Assembly: GCF_008801605.1 (NCBI RefSeq)
Contig: NZ_VZPJ01000023.1
Location: forward strand, 1 to 64,000
Direction: 5' to 3'
Origin: Pseudomonas brassicacearum subsp. brassicacearum
GTDB lineage: Bacteria; Pseudomonadota; Gammaproteobacteria; Pseudomonadales; Pseudomonadaceae
DNA: 64,000 nt
The notes under the pieces are model-generated. The model made no database searches, had not been told where the DNA came from, and was given only the letters and a program-made list of their open reading frames with translations. The stretch's first letter is position 1. Each line of letters begins with the position of its first letter. Of this stretch, positions 28,538 to 36,269 are shown piece by piece. A program made the position numbers and the translations under genes.

Positions 28538-29074
28538 ATGTCGACGTCGGCCCGCCTCGCCCTCATGTTTTTTGCCGCGCTGCTCAGCGCGTGCGCCAGC
28601 CGCACTCCGCCGCCGCCTGCTCCAGTGCGAGCTCCGGTGGTCTTTGCTCCCGCGCAACCCTTTTCCCCGGCCGCCGAAGATGTGCTCTTCCGGGCGCTTG
28701 GCCTGGTGGGCACACCTTATCGCTGGGGCGGTAACACACCGGATTCGGGTTTCGATTGCAGTGGCCTGATTGGCTATGTCTACCGCGATGCCGCCGGCAT
28801 TTCCCTGCCACGTTCCACCCGCGAGATGATTGGCATGCGTGCCCCGGATGTCGGCAAGGAAGCCTTGCAGAGCGGCGATTTGATCTTCTTCGCCACCAAT
28901 GGTGGCTCCCAGGTCAGCCATGCCGGGATCTATGTCGGTGAGGGCCGTTTCGTCCATGCGCCGGCCACGGGAGGCACGGTCAAGCTCGATAGCCTGTCCA
29001 AGGCCTATTGGCAGAGGGCTTACCTGGGCGCCAAGCGTGTGCTGCAGCCGGAGCATCTGGCGCGTAACCCCTGA
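28538..29074 (+). CDS. NlpC/P60 peptidoglycan endopeptidase lipoprotein (paralogue)
   Basis: 178-aa lipoprotein (LSACAS, Cys19) with a proline-rich linker and an NlpC/P60 domain. Catalytic residues read as Cys74 (FDCSGL), His128 (VSHAGIY) and His140 (RFVHAP). The catalytic part is clearly paralogous to the preceding gene (shared PRSTREMI and GDLxFF stretches), so this is a tandem duplication that has diverged in the linker and signal. I chose ATG 28538 because it starts the signal peptide; the longer frame begins inside the terminator. Confidence 0.92.
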   Translation: MSTSARLALMFFAALLSACASRTPPPPAPVRAPVVFAPAQPFSPAAEDVLFRALGLVGTPYRWGGNTPDSGFDCSGLIGYVYRDAAGISLPRSTREMIGMRAPDVGKEALQSGDLIFFATNGGSQVSHAGIYVGEGRFVHAPATGGTVKLDSLSKAYWQRAYLGAKRVLQPEHLARNP

Positions 29075-29090
29075 GTTGTTGTTGCCCTGA

Positions 29091-29180
29091 TCTGTGGGAG
29101 CAAAGCTTGCTCGCGAAACAGGCACCTCGATCTCTGAAAGACCGCATCGCCTTCATCGCGGGCAAGTCTTGCTCCCACAG
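29091..29180. repeat. REP pair, inverted
   Basis: GTGGGAGCAAAGCTTGCTCGCGA and CGCGGGCAAGTCTTGCTCCCAC; the second arm carries substitutions. Located between convergent genes. Confidence 0.88.
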
Positions 29181-29220
29181 GTCAGGAGTAAATCCCCTCG
29201 TCACAAGGGGTGTGTCGGCC

Positions 29221-30531
29221 TTATTTACCTGACACGCGCCAGATCTTGTTCCCCACATCATCGGCCACCAACAAGCCACCCTGCTTGTCGATCACCACGC
29301 CCACTGGTCGGCCCTGGGCTTTTTCGTCGGCGTTCAGGAAACCGGTCAGCACATCCACCGGTTGTCCCATCGGCTTGCCGCCGTTGAACGGTACGAAAAT
29401 CACTTTATAACCACTGTGGGGCTTGCGGTTCCAGGAGCCGTGCTGGCCAACGAAAGCCCCTTCGGTAAACGGTGCAGGCAAGGTGCTGCCCTCGGCGAAG
29501 GTCAGCCCCAATGAGGCGGTGTGAGGGCCGACGGCGTAGTCCGGGGCGATGGCCTTGGCCACCAGGGCCGGGTTCTGTGGTTCGACCCGGACATCGACAT
29601 TCTGCCCATAGTAGCTGTAGGGCCAGCCATAGAAGGCCCCGTCCTTGACCGACGTGATGTAGTCCGGCACCAGGTCGCTGCCGATCTCATCCCGCTCGTT
29701 CACCGCTGTCCAGAGCGCGCCGCTGCGGGGTTCCCAGGCCAGGCCGTTAGGGTTGCGCAAGCCCGAGGCGAAGATACGGTGATTTCCGCTGGCACGGTCC
29801 ACTTCCCAGATGGCGGCGCGACCTTCTTCGGCCTCCATGCCGTTTTCCGCGACGTTACTGTTCGAGCCGGTGGTGACATACAACTTGCTGCCGTCACGGC
29901 TGGCAATCACGTTCTTGGTCCAGTGATGGTTGAGTGTGCCCCCGGGCAGATCGACGACCTTGGTCGGCTGCGCCTTGATTTGCGTGTCACCGTCCTTGTA
30001 GGGGAAACGGATCAATCGGTCGGTATCGGCCACGTAGAGGTCATTGCCGACCAGGGTCATGCCGAACGGTGAGTTGAGGTTTTCCAGGAACACCGTGCGG
30101 GTTTCGGCGATGCCGTCGTGATTGGCGTCGCGCAACAGGGTGATGCGATTGGGGCTGGGCACGCCGGCGCCGGCGCGGCCCATGACTTTTTTCATCACCC
30201 AGCCCCGGATGCCTTTGGCGTCGTCCGGCTTGGGTGGGGCGTTGGTTTCGGCCACCAGCACATCACCATTGGGCAGCACATAGAGCCAGCGCGGATGGTC
30301 CAGTCCTTCAGCGAATGCACCCACTTGCAGGCCCTGGGCCGGGGTCGGCTTGGCGCCTTGCGGCCAGCCGACGGCTTCGGCGATGTTGACGGTGGGCATC
30401 AGGGTCTTGTTCGGTTCGGGCAGTTTCGGCGCTGGGCCGGTGCCGTCGGACACTTGCAAGGTGGACGACTCGCCGCAAGCGACAAGTCCGGCGGCAAGGA
30501 CGACGATCAGGAGGTGGGGTGGCTTGAGCAT
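29221..30531 (-). CDS. PQQ-type / sorbosone dehydrogenase-like beta-propeller lipoprotein
   Basis: 436-aa exported lipoprotein (lipobox LVACG) with a six-bladed beta-propeller of the soluble glucose/sorbosone dehydrogenase type. Supporting motifs are LENLNSPFGMTLVGNDLYVADTD, NHHWTKNVIASRDGSKLYVTTGSNSN, IFASGLRNPNGLAWEPRSGALWTAVNERDEIG and a final GVVIDKQGGLLVADDVGNKIWRVSGK. Family members oxidise sugars or aldoses with PQQ; the true substrate is unknown. ATG 30531 begins a proper signal sequence. Confidence 0.85.
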   Translation of the reverse strand: MLKPPHLLIVVLAAGLVACGESSTLQVSDGTGPAPKLPEPNKTLMPTVNIAEAVGWPQGAKPTPAQGLQVGAFAEGLDHPRWLYVLPNGDVLVAETNAPPKPDDAKGIRGWVMKKVMGRAGAGVPSPNRITLLRDANHDGIAETRTVFLENLNSPFGMTLVGNDLYVADTDRLIRFPYKDGDTQIKAQPTKVVDLPGGTLNHHWTKNVIASRDGSKLYVTTGSNSNVAENGMEAEEGRAAIWEVDRASGNHRIFASGLRNPNGLAWEPRSGALWTAVNERDEIGSDLVPDYITSVKDGAFYGWPYSYYGQNVDVRVEPQNPALVAKAIAPDYAVGPHTASLGLTFAEGSTLPAPFTEGAFVGQHGSWNRKPHSGYKVIFVPFNGGKPMGQPVDVLTGFLNADEKAQGRPVGVVIDKQGGLLVADDVGNKIWRVSGK

Positions 30532-30617
30532 GCTGGCTTCCCTATGAATGCATGTAGTTATTCATAGAGGAGCGTAGACGCGTGATGGTTCAACGGCGGG
30601 TGGGCCCCGTCAGCCAG

Positions 30618-30648
30618 GCAAGCAAGCTCCCTTTGGGAGCTTGCTTGC
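30618..30648. terminator. Perfect 14-bp hairpin between two minus-strand genes
   Basis: GCAAGCAAGCTCCC and GGGAGCTTGCTTGC pair over 14 bp with a TTT loop. There is no T-run after it on either strand, so it may be a stabilising 3' hairpin of the upstream 194-aa gene rather than an intrinsic terminator. It shares the GAGCTTGCT core of REPs, so it may be a REP derivative. Confidence 0.5.
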
Positions 30649-30668
30649 ACAGTTCCTTGTTGAATGAA

Positions 30669-31253
30669 TCAAGCATGGGCCTGTTTGAATAGCACCGCAA
30701 TGCCAGGATGGTAATGACCGGCTTCATTGCGCAACTTGCGGTAGGCGTAAGGGAAGTACCAGGCCGCGGCGCAGGTGTTTTCCTTCTGCAGGTCATCGAT
30801 CATGTCCTGCAATTCTTCGGGCGTGGCGCTTTGCTGGGCTTTTTGCGGCGAGACGAACAGGCAGCCCAGCTTCAGGTCGCTGGCATAGCTGATGCGCTTG
30901 GCATCGCTGGTGGCTTCCAGTAGCGGCTGGGTCAGGTTCAGGTTGTTGACCTTGGGCCAGCGCTGGGTGGCCTGGATGAAGGCGCGCTCCTCGGTGCTGG
31001 CGATGAACAGGTCGGCGCTGACGTTGCGTTCGCCTTCTTCATTCTGCTTGCGGGTCGGGGCGTTCTGCAGTGTGACCATCTCAGCCATCCAGGCTGCGGC
31101 CGACAGCAAGCCGAGGTTGGCTTTTTCATCGAACCAGTAGGGCGTGTCGTTATCGCCACGCACCGCGTTATAGCGGTCGATACAGTCAAACCAACGTTCC
31201 AGCACTGGACGCAGAAACTCCAGTTTTGGATTGCTGATGATCATCCCTTGCAT
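30669..31253 (-). CDS. Uncharacterised cytoplasmic protein
   Basis: 194-aa protein without signal peptide or membrane segment; I do not recognise its family. It is acidic and helical in the middle (ERWFDCIDRYNAVRGD, LQNAPTRKQNEEGERN) and contains a CLFVSPQKAQ segment and tryptophan/tyrosine-rich C-terminal WYFPYAYRKLRNE. ATG 31253 follows a GAGGG ribosome site. It is transcribed away from the cobalamin operon and shares its upstream region with the riboswitch. Confidence 0.65.
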   Translation of the reverse strand: MQGMIISNPKLEFLRPVLERWFDCIDRYNAVRGDNDTPYWFDEKANLGLLSAAAWMAEMVTLQNAPTRKQNEEGERNVSADLFIASTEERAFIQATQRWPKVNNLNLTQPLLEATSDAKRISYASDLKLGCLFVSPQKAQQSATPEELQDMIDDLQKENTCAAAWYFPYAYRKLRNEAGHYHPGIAVLFKQAHA

Positions 31254-31273
31254 GCTTTTGCCCTCTTGTTCTT

Positions 31274-31357
31274 GTGATATCGGGTCGTAATGTCGCTTTG
31301 ATATCACTTGCCGCAGAATCCCACAAGATTGGCGTCATTTTATTGATCGGCGCCAAT
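31274..31357. promoter_or_regulatory. Two inverted repeats upstream of the cobalamin leader
   Basis: GTGATATC (31274-31281) is repeated inverted as GATATCAC (31300-31307). ATTGGCG (31328-31334) is repeated inverted as CGCCAAT (31351-31357). Both lie between the divergent 194-aa gene and the cobalamin leader, so either could be an operator for one or both. Confidence 0.4.
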
Positions 31358-31420
31358 GATCGTCCCGACAGGCGGCTTTAATTGACGCTCCACCCCCAAC
31401 CCTCTAACCTTCGCCGCTTG

Positions 31421-31645
31421 TTTCAGGTGCTCTGTGGCTGCGGTCGACAGAGTGAAACAGGGAAGCCGGTGAGTGCATACGAACCCGGCGCTGCCCCCGC
31501 AACGGTAAATGAGTCAACGCTGTGCTCAAGCCACTGTGTCGCAGACATGGGAAGGCGCACAGACCGGCACCACGCCGCTCATGAGCCCGGAGACCGGCCT
31601 GATTCATCCAACGGCATCACGGTGGGCGATGCCAGGCTTGTTGCC
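31421..31645 (+). ncRNA. Cobalamin (B12) riboswitch
   Basis: The leader starts with GGTGCTCTGTGGCTGCGG..., then AGTGAAACAGGGAAGCCGGTG, a CCGGCGCTGCCCCCGCAACGGTAA segment and the B12-box AGCCCGGAGACCGGCC (31584-31599), all in the right order for an adenosylcobalamin aptamer. The downstream GGTGGGCG (31621-31628) can pair with CGCCCGCC (31661-31668), close to the cobO ribosome site AACGGAGGC, so translational sequestration is the likely mode. It would repress the whole cob operon when B12 is ample. Confidence 0.93.
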
Positions 31646-31696
31646 GTCTTTTTTTGTGCCCGCCCGCCGTTATCCAATCCCAAACGGAGGCTTCCC

Positions 31697-32323
31697 ATGA
31701 CCGACTCCCTCTTCACCGACACGTCTGATCGCAACGAACGCCACCTGGCGCGCATGCTGCGCAAGAAAGCCGTGATCGACGAGCGCATCGCCAACTCGCC
31801 GAATGAATGCGGCCTGTTGCTGGTGCTGACGGGCAACGGCAAGGGCAAGAGCAGCTCGGCGTTCGGCATGCTTGCGCGGTCCATGGGCCACGGCATGCAA
31901 TGCGGCGTGGTGCAGTTCATCAAGGGGCGCAACAGCACCGGTGAAGAACTGTTCTTCCGCCGCTTCCCGGAGCAGGTGCGCTTTCACGTCATGGGCGAAG
32001 GCTTCACCTGGGAAACCCAGGATCGCCAGCGCGACATCGCCGCCGCCGAAGCCGCCTGGGCCGTATCGCGTCAGTTGCTCAGCGATCCGTCCATCGGCCT
32101 GGTGGTGCTCGACGAGTTGAACATTGCCCTCAAGCACGGTTACCTCGACCTCGATCAGGTGCTGAGCGATCTGCAGGCCCGCCCACCGATGCAGCACGTG
32201 GTGGTGACCGGTCGCGGCGCCAAGCCCGAGATGATCGAGTTGGCCGACACCGTGACTGAAATGGGCATGATCAAGCACGCGTTCCAGGCGGGTATCAAGG
32301 CGCAGAAAGGCGTCGAACTGTGA
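31697..32323 (+). CDS. cobO: Corrinoid adenosyltransferase CobO
   Basis: 208-aa ATP:cob(I)alamin/cob(I)yrinate adenosyltransferase of the CobA/CobO family, attaching the upper adenosyl ligand. P-loop GNGKGKSSSAFG follows ~35 basic residues. VQFIKGRNSTGEE and the Walker-B-like VVLDELNIALKHGYLD are typical. GGAGG lies 7 bp upstream of ATG 31697. First gene of the riboswitch-controlled operon; its stop overlaps the cobB start (GTGA). Confidence 0.96.
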   Translation: MTDSLFTDTSDRNERHLARMLRKKAVIDERIANSPNECGLLLVLTGNGKGKSSSAFGMLARSMGHGMQCGVVQFIKGRNSTGEELFFRRFPEQVRFHVMGEGFTWETQDRQRDIAAAEAAWAVSRQLLSDPSIGLVVLDELNIALKHGYLDLDQVLSDLQARPPMQHVVVTGRGAKPEMIELADTVTEMGMIKHAFQAGIKAQKGVEL

Positions 32324-33732
32324 GCGATCCCGCCATGACCAGCCGCCACTGTCCGGCGGTGCTGATCGCAGCGCCGGCCTCGGGCCAGGGCAAGACCACC
32401 GTCACCGCGGCGCTGGCCAGGTTGCATCGCAACCAGGGACGCAAGGTGCGCGTATTCAAATGTGGCCCGGACTTCCTCGACCCGATGATCCTGGAGCGGG
32501 CCAGTGGCGCGCCGGTCTATCAATTGGACATGTGGATGGTCGGCGAGCAGGAAAGTCGCCGACTGTTGTGGGAAGCCTCTGCCGAAGCGGACCTGATCCT
32601 GATCGAAGGGGTGATGGGGCTGTTCGACGGCACCCCGTCGAGCGCCGATCTGGCGCGGCATTTTGGCGTGCCGGTGCTGGCGGTGATCGACGGCACGGCC
32701 ATGGCCCAGACTTTCGGCGCCCTGGCCCTGGGCCTGGCGCGTTATCAACCCGACCTGCCGTTCGCCGGGGTCTTGGCCAACCGGGTCGGCACCTTGCGCC
32801 ACGCGCAGTTGCTTGAAGGCAGCCTGACCGAAGGCTTGCGCTGGTACGGCGCGCTGTCCCGGGAAACCGGCATCGAATTACCCAGTCGTCACCTCGGTTT
32901 GGTCCAGGCCAGCGAGTTGAACGACTTGGACGTGCGCCTCGACGCGGCCGCGCAGGCCCTGGCCGGCAGTTGTGAAGTGGCGCTGCCGCCAGCGGTGGAG
33001 TTCGCCGCGCCCGAGGTGATTGCCGTTGAGCCGTGGCTCGCTGGGGTATGCATCGCCGTGGCCCGTGACGAAGCGTTTGCCTTCACCTATGGCGCCAGCC
33101 TTGATCTGCTGCGGGCCATGGGCGCGCAGTTGAGCTTCTTTTCGCCGATTCATGACAGCGAACTGCCCGAGGCGGACAGCCTTTATCTGCCTGGCGGTTA
33201 TCCGGAACTGCACCATGTTGCGCTTGCCGGGAACGCGCCGATGCTCGCGGCGATCCGTGCCCATCACGCAGCCGATAAACCGTTGCTCGCCGAATGCGGC
33301 GGCATGTTGTATCTGCTGGACTCATTGGCCGACGTTGAAGGCGTGCGCGCCGAACTGCTGGGTTTGCTGGCGGGTGATGCGCAGATGCAAAAACGCCTGG
33401 CGGCCCTGGCGTTGCAATCGGTGGACTTGCCGGAAGGCACCTTGCGTGGGCATACCTATCATCATTCGCTGACCAGCACCGAACTTGAACCGATTGCCCG
33501 TGGCCATAGCCCCAACGGCGGGCGCGGGGCGGAAGCGGTTTTCCGTAAGGGGCGGATGACGGCTTCCTATGTGCATTTTTATTTTCCGTCCAATCCCAAG
33601 GCGATTGCTGCGTTGTTTGCGCCGGATCCTGAGCCCGCTATCGCGAGCAAGCTCGCTCCCACAGGGGACCCAGTGATCTCAAGTGCAACGCTAGCCAATG
33701 TCGGAGCGAGCTTGCTCGCGAAGAGGCCATGA
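32320..33732 (+). CDS. cobB: Cobyrinic acid a,c-diamide synthase CobB, with REP-derived C-terminal tail
   Basis: 470-aa glutamine-dependent amidase for the a and c side chains. The N-terminal dethiobiotin-synthetase-like ATPase has GQGKTTVTAALARLH and CGPDFLDP; the C-terminal GATase has ECGGMLYLLD with the nucleophilic cysteine. The family normally ends near VHFYFPSNPKAIAALFAP. Here translation continues through a full REP pair (33634-33728), adding about 33 residues (EPAIASKLAPTGDPV..., ending GASLLAKRP). The stop TGA overlaps the bluB start. GTG 32320 is used, or ATG 32335. Confidence 0.93.
   Translation: MSDPAMTSRHCPAVLIAAPASGQGKTTVTAALARLHRNQGRKVRVFKCGPDFLDPMILERASGAPVYQLDMWMVGEQESRRLLWEASAEADLILIEGVMGLFDGTPSSADLARHFGVPVLAVIDGTAMAQTFGALALGLARYQPDLPFAGVLANRVGTLRHAQLLEGSLTEGLRWYGALSRETGIELPSRHLGLVQASELNDLDVRLDAAAQALAGSCEVALPPAVEFAAPEVIAVEPWLAGVCIAVARDEAFAFTYGASLDLLRAMGAQLSFFSPIHDSELPEADSLYLPGGYPELHHVALAGNAPMLAAIRAHHAADKPLLAECGGMLYLLDSLADVEGVRAELLGLLAGDAQMQKRLAALALQSVDLPEGTLRGHTYHHSLTSTELEPIARGHSPNGGRGAEAVFRKGRMTASYVHFYFPSNPKAIAALFAPDPEPAIASKLAPTGDPVISSATLANVGASLLAKRP
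33634..33728. repeat. REP pair inside the cobB reading frame
   Basis: CGCGAGCAAGCTCGCTCCCAC (33642 on) and GGAGCGAGCTTGCTCGCGAAGAGG (to 33726) form the usual inverted pair. Unlike the other copies, it lies inside a gene: it is read in frame as the cobB C-terminus and ends 2 bp before the bluB ATG. Confidence 0.93.
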
Positions 33733-34379
33733 CAGACACCGCTTTCTCCCAGGCCGAACGCGACGCCATCTACCGCGCCATCGCCGAGCGTCGCGACATG
33801 CGCCATTTCAGCGGCGGGACGGTTGAGCCGGCCTTGCTGCGCCGTCTACTGGAAGCCGCACACCAGGCCCCCAGCGTCGGGCTGATGCAACCGTGGCGAT
33901 TCATCCGCATCAGCGACCGCGCCTTGCGTGGGCAGATCCGCGAACTGGTGGAGCAGGAACGCATTCGCACCGCCGAGGCCCTGGGGGAGCGCAGCGATGA
34001 ATTCATGACGCTCAAGGTCGAAGGTATCGACGACTGTGCCGAAGTGCTGGTGGCGGCGTTGATGGAAGATCGTGAGCGGCACATCTTCGGTCGTCGGACC
34101 TTGCCGGAAATGGACCTGGCCTCGCTGTCCTGCGCGATCCAGAACCTGTGGCTGGCTTCCCGCGCAGAAGGGCTGGGGATGGGCTGGGTGTCGCTGTTCG
34201 AACCCCAGGCCCTGGCCGACCTGCTGGGCCTGCCCGCCGGGGCCAAGCCGCTGGCGATCCTCTGCCTGGGCCCGGTCGAGGGTTTTTATCCGGCGCCGAT
34301 GCTCGCTCTGGAAGGTTGGGCGCAACCGCGCCCGCTCAATGAACTGCTATATGAAAACCATTGGGGAGTGAGCCCATGA
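33729..34379 (+). CDS. bluB: 5,6-dimethylbenzimidazole synthase BluB
   Basis: 216-aa nitroreductase-fold enzyme that splits FMNH2 with oxygen to make DMB, the lower ligand of B12. Family features: RRDMRHFSGGTVEPALLRRLLEAAHQAPSVGLMQPWRFI at the N-terminus and MGWVSLFEPQALADLLGLPAG later. The ATG overlaps the cobB stop (ATGA). The only SD-like bases, GAGG at 33723-33726, come from the REP and lie too close (2 nt), so coupling to cobB probably drives initiation. Its stop overlaps cobD by 4 bp. Confidence 0.95.
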   Translation: MTDTAFSQAERDAIYRAIAERRDMRHFSGGTVEPALLRRLLEAAHQAPSVGLMQPWRFIRISDRALRGQIRELVEQERIRTAEALGERSDEFMTLKVEGIDDCAEVLVAALMEDRERHIFGRRTLPEMDLASLSCAIQNLWLASRAEGLGMGWVSLFEPQALADLLGLPAGAKPLAILCLGPVEGFYPAPMLALEGWAQPRPLNELLYENHWGVSP

Positions 34380-35284
34380 GTGTGGCGTTGCTCAGTGCCG
34401 CCGCCGTGGCGCTGGATGCGCTGCTGGGCGAGCCCCGGCGCTGGCATCCGCTGATGGCATTCGGCGGCTTTGCCAATCGCATCGAACAACGTTTCAATTC
34501 CGGTGGACGCGGTTGGCGCAGCCATGGGGTGACGGCGTGGATCATCGCCGTGGTGCCGTTGACCTTGCTCGCCACGGCCCTGTCCTGGGCGCCGATGGTC
34601 GGCTGGCTGGTGGAGATCCTCGCCTTGTACTGTGCCCTCGGCCTGCGCAGCCTCGGTGAACATGTCGAGCCGGTGGCGCGGGCCTTGCGCAGCGGCGACC
34701 TGGCGGAGGCGCGCAAGCGTGTCGGCTACCTGGTCAGCCGCGAAACGGCGGAACTGGATGAAGCCGCCGTGGCCCGCGCCGCCACCGAGTCGGTGCTGGA
34801 AAATGGCAGCGACGCGGTGTTCGCCGCGTTGTTCTGGTTCGCCGTGGCCGGCGCTCCTGGGGTGGTGTTGTACCGCCTGAGCAATACCCTCGACGCTATG
34901 TGGGGCTATCGCAACGAACGCTTCGAGCGCTTCGGCTGGGCGGCGGCAAAAATCGATGATGGGCTCAACTACATTCCGGCGCGCCTGGTGGCATTGACCT
35001 ACGCGCTGCTCGGTAAAACCCGCCTGGCGCTCAAGTGCTGGCGCACCCAGGGTCCGACCTGGGACAGCCCCAACGCCGGACCAGTGATGGCCGCCGGTGC
35101 CGGAGCGCTGGGTGTCGAGCTGGGCGGGGCGGCGGTTTATCACGGCGAACTGCACCAGCGTCCAGCGCTGGGCGAAGGCGTGCCGGCGAGTGCCGACGCC
35201 ATTGATCGCGGCTGGCAATTGGTCCAGCGCGGCGTATGGTTATGGCTGCTGATTCTCTGCCTGGGAGCTGAGTTTTATGCTTGA
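34376..35284 (+). CDS. cobD: Adenosylcobinamide-phosphate synthase CobD/CbiB
   Basis: 302-aa inner-membrane protein with several spans, joining adenosylcobyric acid to the aminopropanol phosphate arm. N-terminal LDALLGEPRRWHPLMAFG and the LENGSDAVFAALFWFAVAGAPG, YRLSNTLDAMWGYRNERFERFGW blocks are diagnostic. ATG 34376 overlaps the bluB stop by 4 bp and its own end overlaps cobC by 8 bp. Confidence 0.95.
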   Translation: MSVALLSAAAVALDALLGEPRRWHPLMAFGGFANRIEQRFNSGGRGWRSHGVTAWIIAVVPLTLLATALSWAPMVGWLVEILALYCALGLRSLGEHVEPVARALRSGDLAEARKRVGYLVSRETAELDEAAVARAATESVLENGSDAVFAALFWFAVAGAPGVVLYRLSNTLDAMWGYRNERFERFGWAAAKIDDGLNYIPARLVALTYALLGKTRLALKCWRTQGPTWDSPNAGPVMAAGAGALGVELGGAAVYHGELHQRPALGEGVPASADAIDRGWQLVQRGVWLWLLILCLGAEFYA

Positions 35285-36269
35285 GCACGGTGGCCGTTTG
35301 CGCAACGCAATCCGGCAATACGGCATTGCCGAGGCTGATTGGCTCGACTTGTCCAGCGGACTCGCGCCTTGGCCGTTCGACGTCCCGGCGATTCCCCTGC
35401 GCGCCTGGTCGCGCCTGCCGGAAACCGATGACGGCTTGGAGCAGGCGGCCTGCGATTATTACGGCGCGCTGAATGTGCTGCCGGTGGCCGGTTCGCAGAT
35501 GGCCATCCAGCTGTTGCCGCGCCTGCGCCGGGCCGGCAAGGTCGGTGTCTTGTCGCCCTGTTACGCCGAGCACGCCGAAGCCTGGCGCCGCAGCGGCTAC
35601 ATCGTGCGCGAAGTGCTGGAGTCGGAGGTGGATTTCTTTCTCGACAGCCTCGACGTGCTGGTGGTGGTCAATCCGAACAATCCCACGGGCCTGAGCCTTG
35701 CGCCCGAGCGCTTGCTGGACTGGCATGCGCGCCTGGCCCAGCGCGGTGGCTGGCTGGTGGTGGATGAAGCCTTCATGGACGTCACGCCGGCGTTGAGCCT
35801 GGCGGCGCACACCCATCTGGTCGGGTTGATCGTGCTGCGCTCGTTCGGCAAGTTCTTTGGCCTGGCCGGGGTTCGCCTGGGGTTTGTATTGGCCGAACGT
35901 CGCTTGCTCAAGTTGCTCGCCGAACAGGTCGGGCCGTGGGTCGTCAGTGGGCCGACCCGAGTGCTGGGCCAGGCGTGCCTGCTGGACACCGACGCCCACG
36001 CCCGCCAGCGCCAACGCTGCGAAGCCACCAGTCAACGCCTGGCGCTGATGCTCGAACGCCACGGCTTCAAGCCGCAAGGTGGCTGCGGATTGTTCCAATG
36101 GCTGGTCACCGAGCGCGCCCTGGGACTTCACGATTTCATGGCCCATCGCGGCATTCTCCTGCGCTTGTTTACCAACACCAGCAGCCTGCGCTTCGGACTG
36201 CCGGCCGACGACAGCGAATTCCTGCGCCTCGAACAGGCCTTAGAGGCCTACGCCAAGGACACCCAATGA
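35277..36269 (+). CDS. cobC: Threonine-phosphate decarboxylase CobC
   Basis: 330-aa PLP enzyme of fold type I, making (R)-1-amino-2-propanol phosphate from threonine phosphate. Start MLEHGGRLRNAIRQYGI matches CobD/CobC N-termini. VVNPNNPTGLSL and the lysine region VLRSFGKFFGLAGVRLGF are the aminotransferase-class motifs. Overlaps cobD by 8 bp and cobQ by 4 bp. (Here cobC means the decarboxylase of the Pseudomonas denitrificans naming; the phosphatase is a separate gene at 39440.). Confidence 0.95.
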   Translation: MLEHGGRLRNAIRQYGIAEADWLDLSSGLAPWPFDVPAIPLRAWSRLPETDDGLEQAACDYYGALNVLPVAGSQMAIQLLPRLRRAGKVGVLSPCYAEHAEAWRRSGYIVREVLESEVDFFLDSLDVLVVVNPNNPTGLSLAPERLLDWHARLAQRGGWLVVDEAFMDVTPALSLAAHTHLVGLIVLRSFGKFFGLAGVRLGFVLAERRLLKLLAEQVGPWVVSGPTRVLGQACLLDTDAHARQRQRCEATSQRLALMLERHGFKPQGGCGLFQWLVTERALGLHDFMAHRGILLRLFTNTSSLRFGLPADDSEFLRLEQALEAYAKDTQ

